Assembly: GCA_036516995.1 (NCBI GenBank) | Contig: DATDYW010000003.1 | Span: forward strand, 1 to 22,053 | Source: DATDYW01 sp036516995 | Lineage (GTDB): Bacteria > Patescibacteriota > Minisyncoccia > Phycocordibacterales > JAACPR01 | DNA: 22,053 nucleotides | Direction: 5' to 3' | Shown: in pieces, positions 19,520 to 22,053 of the stretch | Layout: the number at the start of each line of letters is the position of its first letter | Position numbering within the stretch: position 1 is the first letter of the stretch | The notes under the pieces: model-generated | What the model saw: only the letters and a program-made list of their open reading frames with translations | Databases searched by the model: none | What the model was told of the DNA's origin: nothing | Program-made: the position numbers and the translations under genes

Positions 19520-19549
19520 ACTATATCCCGTGCCGCCGCAGGGTACAAT
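19520..19549. promoter_or_regulatory. Overlapping divergent promoters (tRNA and DUF3298-like gene)
   Basis: Minus strand: TTGTAC (complement 19543-19548), 17-nt spacer, TATAGT (complement 19520-19525), tRNA starting 15 nt later. Plus strand: TACAAT at 19544-19549, 10 nt before the ATG at 19560. The tRNA -35 and the gene's -10 share five bases, so RNA polymerase cannot occupy both at once. Confidence 0.65.
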
Positions 19550-19559
19550 GCCCGCACCA

Positions 19560-20354
19560 ATGAAAAAATTTTTCACCGTTCTCCTCGTTCTCGCCCTAAT
19601 CGCCCTCGCCACTATCCTGCTCTGGCGCGCTACCCCGAGCCTCTCGGATCTCCCGACCGGCCCGAAACCGCCGACCCGAAACGCCGCCGAAGAGCCGCCG
19701 GTACTCCACGTCGGCTCAACCGTACTGCCGCTCTCCGCGGCGCTCGACGGCAGCCGCGAGGACGCCTACACCAAGGTGACGGTGCAGCTCGAAAACCCCG
19801 GGCCGGGCAACCTCAGCCTCGTCGCCGATTTTGCCGATGACATCCTCTCTGGCTACGCCGATGCCTTCGATCCAACGCGGCTCTCGGCAGAGGACCAGCA
19901 GATTATTGCCGCCTCTGCTGCCGGAAAGTACACGCTCGATCTCGTCGGAAAGAAAACAGCGGGACTAGGCGGACGCTGGAGCTACCGACTCGAGGTTGCG
20001 AGCTACACCGGCGGCGCCCACGGCTCCTTCGTGGTTTCAGCGCGCTCGTACAGCCAAGGGGGCGACGCGCTCTCGCTCGCCGAGGCGACCGGGCTGCGCG
20101 ATCCCCTCACCGCCCTTGCTAACGCGGTGAAACCGCGCCTCCTCGACGCAGTTATCTCTAAGACGCGGGGCCAGGGCGGCGAAGCGTATCAACCAGACGA
20201 AGATTTCAATGGGGGCACGGCGCCGACTTCAGAAAATTATTCCACCTGGTACCTCGACGGCGGCGACATCGTCGTCGTCTTCAACCAGTACCAGATCGGC
20301 TCCTACGCCCTCGGCGAGCACGAGATCGGCGTGCCGCTCGCCTCGCTCCGCTAG
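19560..20354 (+). CDS. Membrane-anchored DUF3298/RsiV-like protein
   Basis: 264 aa with one N-terminal membrane segment (MKKFFTVLLVLALIALATILL) and an extracytoplasmic remainder. The C-terminal half (SYTGGAHGSFVVSARSYS..., then LDGGDIVVVFNQYQIGSYALGEHEIGVPLASL) matches the DUF3298 pattern in which 'F.l....l...f..Yei.pya.G...v.ip' closes the domain; the region before it resembles the DUF4163/PdaC N-part. This pair occurs in RsiV anti-sigma factors and peptidoglycan-interacting proteins that bind lysozyme or act on the cell wall. No cytoplasmic anti-sigma domain precedes the membrane segment, so an RsiV-type signalling role is unlikely; a wall-associated role is more plausible. The ATG at 19560 is set by the -10 TACAAT 10 nt upstream and the clean signal anchor. 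Confidence 0.8.
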   Translation: MKKFFTVLLVLALIALATILLWRATPSLSDLPTGPKPPTRNAAEEPPVLHVGSTVLPLSAALDGSREDAYTKVTVQLENPGPGNLSLVADFADDILSGYADAFDPTRLSAEDQQIIAASAAGKYTLDLVGKKTAGLGGRWSYRLEVASYTGGAHGSFVVSARSYSQGGDALSLAEATGLRDPLTALANAVKPRLLDAVISKTRGQGGEAYQPDEDFNGGTAPTSENYSTWYLDGGDIVVVFNQYQIGSYALGEHEIGVPLASLR

Positions 20355-20367
20355 CGTTCCTTGCCGC

Positions 20368-20396
20368 TTGCCCCCGCGGCGGGAGAGGCGTAGCGT
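20368..20396 (+). promoter_or_regulatory. Candidate promoter of the 20408 gene
   Basis: TTGCCC (20368-20373), 17-nt spacer, TAGCGT (20391-20396), then 11 nt to the ATG. Third occurrence of TAGCGT just upstream of a start codon. Confidence 0.45.
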
Positions 20397-20407
20397 TCAT
20401 CCTCGAG

Positions 20408-21280
20408 ATGAACATTCAATTCTTTTTAGGCGCAATCGCCCAGTTCCTCGTGGCCACCGGCCGCGACGGCGCGCTCGACCGCGCGGTCGCCTCGCACCTG
20501 CCAATCGACAATCCGATGGCCGCCCTCGAGGCCCTCTCGGCGCAGATCGGCGAGGTGCACGTCGGCGTCATGGGTATTCCGGCGGCGCTTTTGCCGCTCG
20601 CTATTCCCGGCATTCCGGGCATTCCTGGCCAGGTGGAGACAATTGTCGCCGCCGAGGTTGGTCCGTACCCAGCCTGCCTCGAGCGGGCCGTCGACGACGC
20701 CGAGCAGCAGGTGGAGGCCGCCCTCGGCCGCCTGGTTAGCGACCGTCGTCACGTGGTGACCGTCCGCGTTCGGCTCTACGACCGGAACGTCCCGGGCGTG
20801 CCGGCCATCAAGATCGAGAGGCAGTTTGCCTCTGGCGTCGGGCGGATGCCGTTCAAGGACGGAATCGCGGTGACGCTCGCCGATCTCATCTGGGTCGACG
20901 AGGGTTTCCAGCGCCACGGCGGCGGCCTCTGGCTGGCGCTCGGCTCAGTCTTTCACATTGAGCAGGCGGCGCTCGAAATTCCCGGGAGCACGCGCTTCAC
21001 CAAACGGGCGCTCGAGCTGGTCGTCGTCCACTCCGAGGCGCGGGTGCTCTTCCCGTTCTTCGCGATTGGCGACGGTGGCGCGAGCGCACTCTGGGTCGAA
21101 GCTCGGCTGAAAATTTTCGGCCGGGTGTTCCCCGACAAGATATTCCTGCGCGCCTCGACCGCCGACGGACGGCTGCGCGTCTCGCCGCAGAGCCCCTGGT
21201 TCTGGCCGCAGATTGAAAGGGCGCTCCCGAAGCTGCGGGAGCTGCGGGAGCCACCCGGGCCCTTCACCTTCGCCCGCTGA
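20408..21280 (+). CDS. Hypothetical protein, 290 aa
   Basis: MNIQFFLGAIAQFLVATGRDG... No cleavable signal peptide or clear transmembrane helix, although residues ~52-74 (GVMGIPAALLPLAIPGIPGIPG) are hydrophobic and Pro/Gly-rich with a short GIP repeat. Two long beta-rich stretches follow (HVVTVRVRLYDRNVPGVPAIKIERQF; ALWVEARLKIFGRVFPDKIFL). No catalytic motif or family recognised. The frame has the codon composition of neighbouring real genes and is bordered by a promoter-like TTGCCC-17-TAGCGT and a terminator overlapping its stop, so it is well supported as a gene. It follows the DUF3298-like gene by 53 bp and may be functionally related. Confidence 0.8.
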   Translation: MNIQFFLGAIAQFLVATGRDGALDRAVASHLPIDNPMAALEALSAQIGEVHVGVMGIPAALLPLAIPGIPGIPGQVETIVAAEVGPYPACLERAVDDAEQQVEAALGRLVSDRRHVVTVRVRLYDRNVPGVPAIKIERQFASGVGRMPFKDGIAVTLADLIWVDEGFQRHGGGLWLALGSVFHIEQAALEIPGSTRFTKRALELVVVHSEARVLFPFFAIGDGGASALWVEARLKIFGRVFPDKIFLRASTADGRLRVSPQSPWFWPQIERALPKLRELREPPGPFTFAR

Positions 21281-21300
21281 CACAGGTCGGCGGGTTTTCC
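21273..21300 (+). terminator. Intrinsic terminator of the 20408 gene
   Basis: CCCGCTGA and TCGGCGGG form an 8-bp stem (one G-U) around CACAGG, followed by TTTTCC; it includes the TGA stop. Confidence 0.75.
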
Positions 21301-21368
21301 AAACACTGGGTGTTTAAGGCCCCAACACTCAGTGTTTGCTGGTTTAGGGCCTTTGACACCCAGCGTTT
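21301..21368. repeat. Nested inverted repeat at the 3' end of the AroA-like gene
   Basis: AAACACTGGGTGT (21301-21313) pairs with ACACCCAGCGTTT (21356-21368) and AGGCCC (21317-21322) with GGGCCT (21347-21352); inside is AACACTCAGTGTT. The single mismatch in the outer stem is A-C on the plus strand but G-U on the minus strand, so it probably works as a hairpin in the minus transcript. The AroA-like stop codon is inside. The core matches the palindrome at 13010-13044. Confidence 0.65.
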
Positions 21369-22053
21369 AAGAACTTCCAGAACTGCGGCCAGGTCTTGGC
21401 CACGCAGTCGGGGTGCGTGGTGCTCACCGACTTTCCGCGCGTGGCGCCGAGCATCGCCACGGCCTGCACCACGCGGTGGTCTCGCGAGGAAATTGGCTCG
21501 CTGCGCTCCAGCTCGCCGAGCGCCTTCTCCATTTCGGCGATGCGGTCGCTCTCGTGGCCGCGCAGCATCGGCCAGCGGTGTTCACCTTCCTCGGGCGTGA
21601 CGAGGTTGAACGCGCGGGCGAAGCAGTAGTCGTCGGGCTGCTCGGGGATGAAGCGCACCTCGCTGCCGCCGAGCACGCCGAGAAACGCCTCGGCTTGCTT
21701 CCTAATCGTTTCGTCGCGGCGCGGCTCCCAGCGCTCGTTCCGTGTGAGCCGGTCGTTCCAGTGGTCGATCGCCTCGTACGTGACCTTCAGGTGGAACGGC
21801 GCATCGGGCAGCCGCTCCGCGTCGCCAAGGAGCGCTGCGGCGCTCGCCCACTGCGAGGTGCTATGGTCGAGCGTGAGAAGCTGGCGCTGTGGCCAGGTCA
21901 CAATCGACGGGTCATCGCACATTATCCGGCTACGCAGCGTGCCTTCCTTGGTGAAGGTCTTGTCGAGGCGAAGCTTCCACGCGGCGAAGCGCAGGAAGCG
22001 GTAGAGCGTGCCCGCCTCGCCGACGCTGATTTCCTTCTCCGTTGGCCACCGCT
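21344..22053 (-). CDS. 3-phosphoshikimate 1-carboxyvinyltransferase-like protein (EPSP synthase family), partial
   Basis: The minus-strand frame stays open to the window end, so the N-terminus is missing; 235 residues are visible. Family features in order: GEAGTLYRFLRFAAWKL (like the AGT..RFL motif of AroA), GTLRSR, HSTSQWASAAALL (the S-S-Q region, here S-T-S-Q), and SRDHRVVQAVAMLGATRG...DCVAKTWPQFWKFLNAG (the DHR..MA...... v.KT.P.F...L pattern). These point to the EPSP-synthase fold, which joins PEP to shikimate-3-phosphate; MurA lacks the DHR motif. Several positions diverge, so substrate is uncertain. The final residues (GCQRP) are encoded in an inverted repeat. An ATG at 21922 is internal, not the start. 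Confidence 0.75.
   Translation of the reverse strand, partial: RWPTEKEISVGEAGTLYRFLRFAAWKLRLDKTFTKEGTLRSRIMCDDPSIVTWPQRQLLTLDHSTSQWASAAALLGDAERLPDAPFHLKVTYEAIDHWNDRLTRNERWEPRRDETIRKQAEAFLGVLGGSEVRFIPEQPDDYCFARAFNLVTPEEGEHRWPMLRGHESDRIAEMEKALGELERSEPISSRDHRVVQAVAMLGATRGKSVSTTHPDCVAKTWPQFWKFLNAGCQRP

Overview
This 22 kb window is a replication-origin neighbourhood of a GC-rich bacterium. It carries the conserved block rnpA-rpmH (minus) <-> dnaA-dnaN (plus), followed by genes for cell-wall synthesis, recombination, pilus/secretion, tRNA modification and DNA replication. The gene order (no recF or gyrB after dnaN), a shortened HolA-like clamp-loader subunit, a shortened YebC, a Pol I that appears to lack the proofreading domain, and very compact leaderless-looking promoters suggest a Patescibacteria/CPR lineage (Parcubacteria-like). 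This is an inference from gene content; there is no rRNA in the window to confirm it.

Layout. 1-472: rpmH and the start of rnpA on the minus strand. 473-578: divergent spacer with phased DnaA-box-like repeats. 579-3715: dnaA, a 350 bp spacer that may be part of oriC, dnaN and a small DciA-like gene. 3712-6090: class A penicillin-binding protein (minus). 6155-9563: minus-strand run of an acidic small protein, ruvC, yebC, two small unknown genes and ruvB. 9591-9965: a strongly folded non-coding region that I read as an unclassified structured RNA. 10044-11804: PilB/GspE ATPase (minus). 11916-14310: plus-strand set of short exported proteins (three lipoproteins and one membrane-anchored protein). 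14402-18641: tsaE, polA, a 43-aa small ORF and holA. 18686-19078: unknown minus gene. 19431-19504: tRNA with CAT anticodon (minus). 19560-21280: a DUF3298/RsiV-like membrane protein and an unknown protein. 21344-22053: 3' part of an EPSP-synthase-like (AroA) gene, cut by the window end.

Functionally the window is rich in DNA metabolism (DnaA, beta clamp, Pol I, Pol III delta, RuvB, RuvC) and in envelope functions (PBP1A, PilB, lipoproteins).

The most interesting material is between genes. (1) A family of three structured repeats, with compensatory base changes in a shared helix; one copy folds back on the T-arm of the tRNA gene. (2) The unclassified 375-nt structured RNA candidate. (3) A family of A/T-rich inverted repeats sitting exactly at the stop codons of dnaA, dnaN, yebC, pilB and polA, in two cases supplying the last codons. 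(4) Perfect palindromes of 36 and 44 bp between tsaE and polA, and palindromes abutting several promoters. (5) A recurrent promoter layout in which the -10 box ends 6-11 nt before the start codon, implying widespread leaderless mRNAs.
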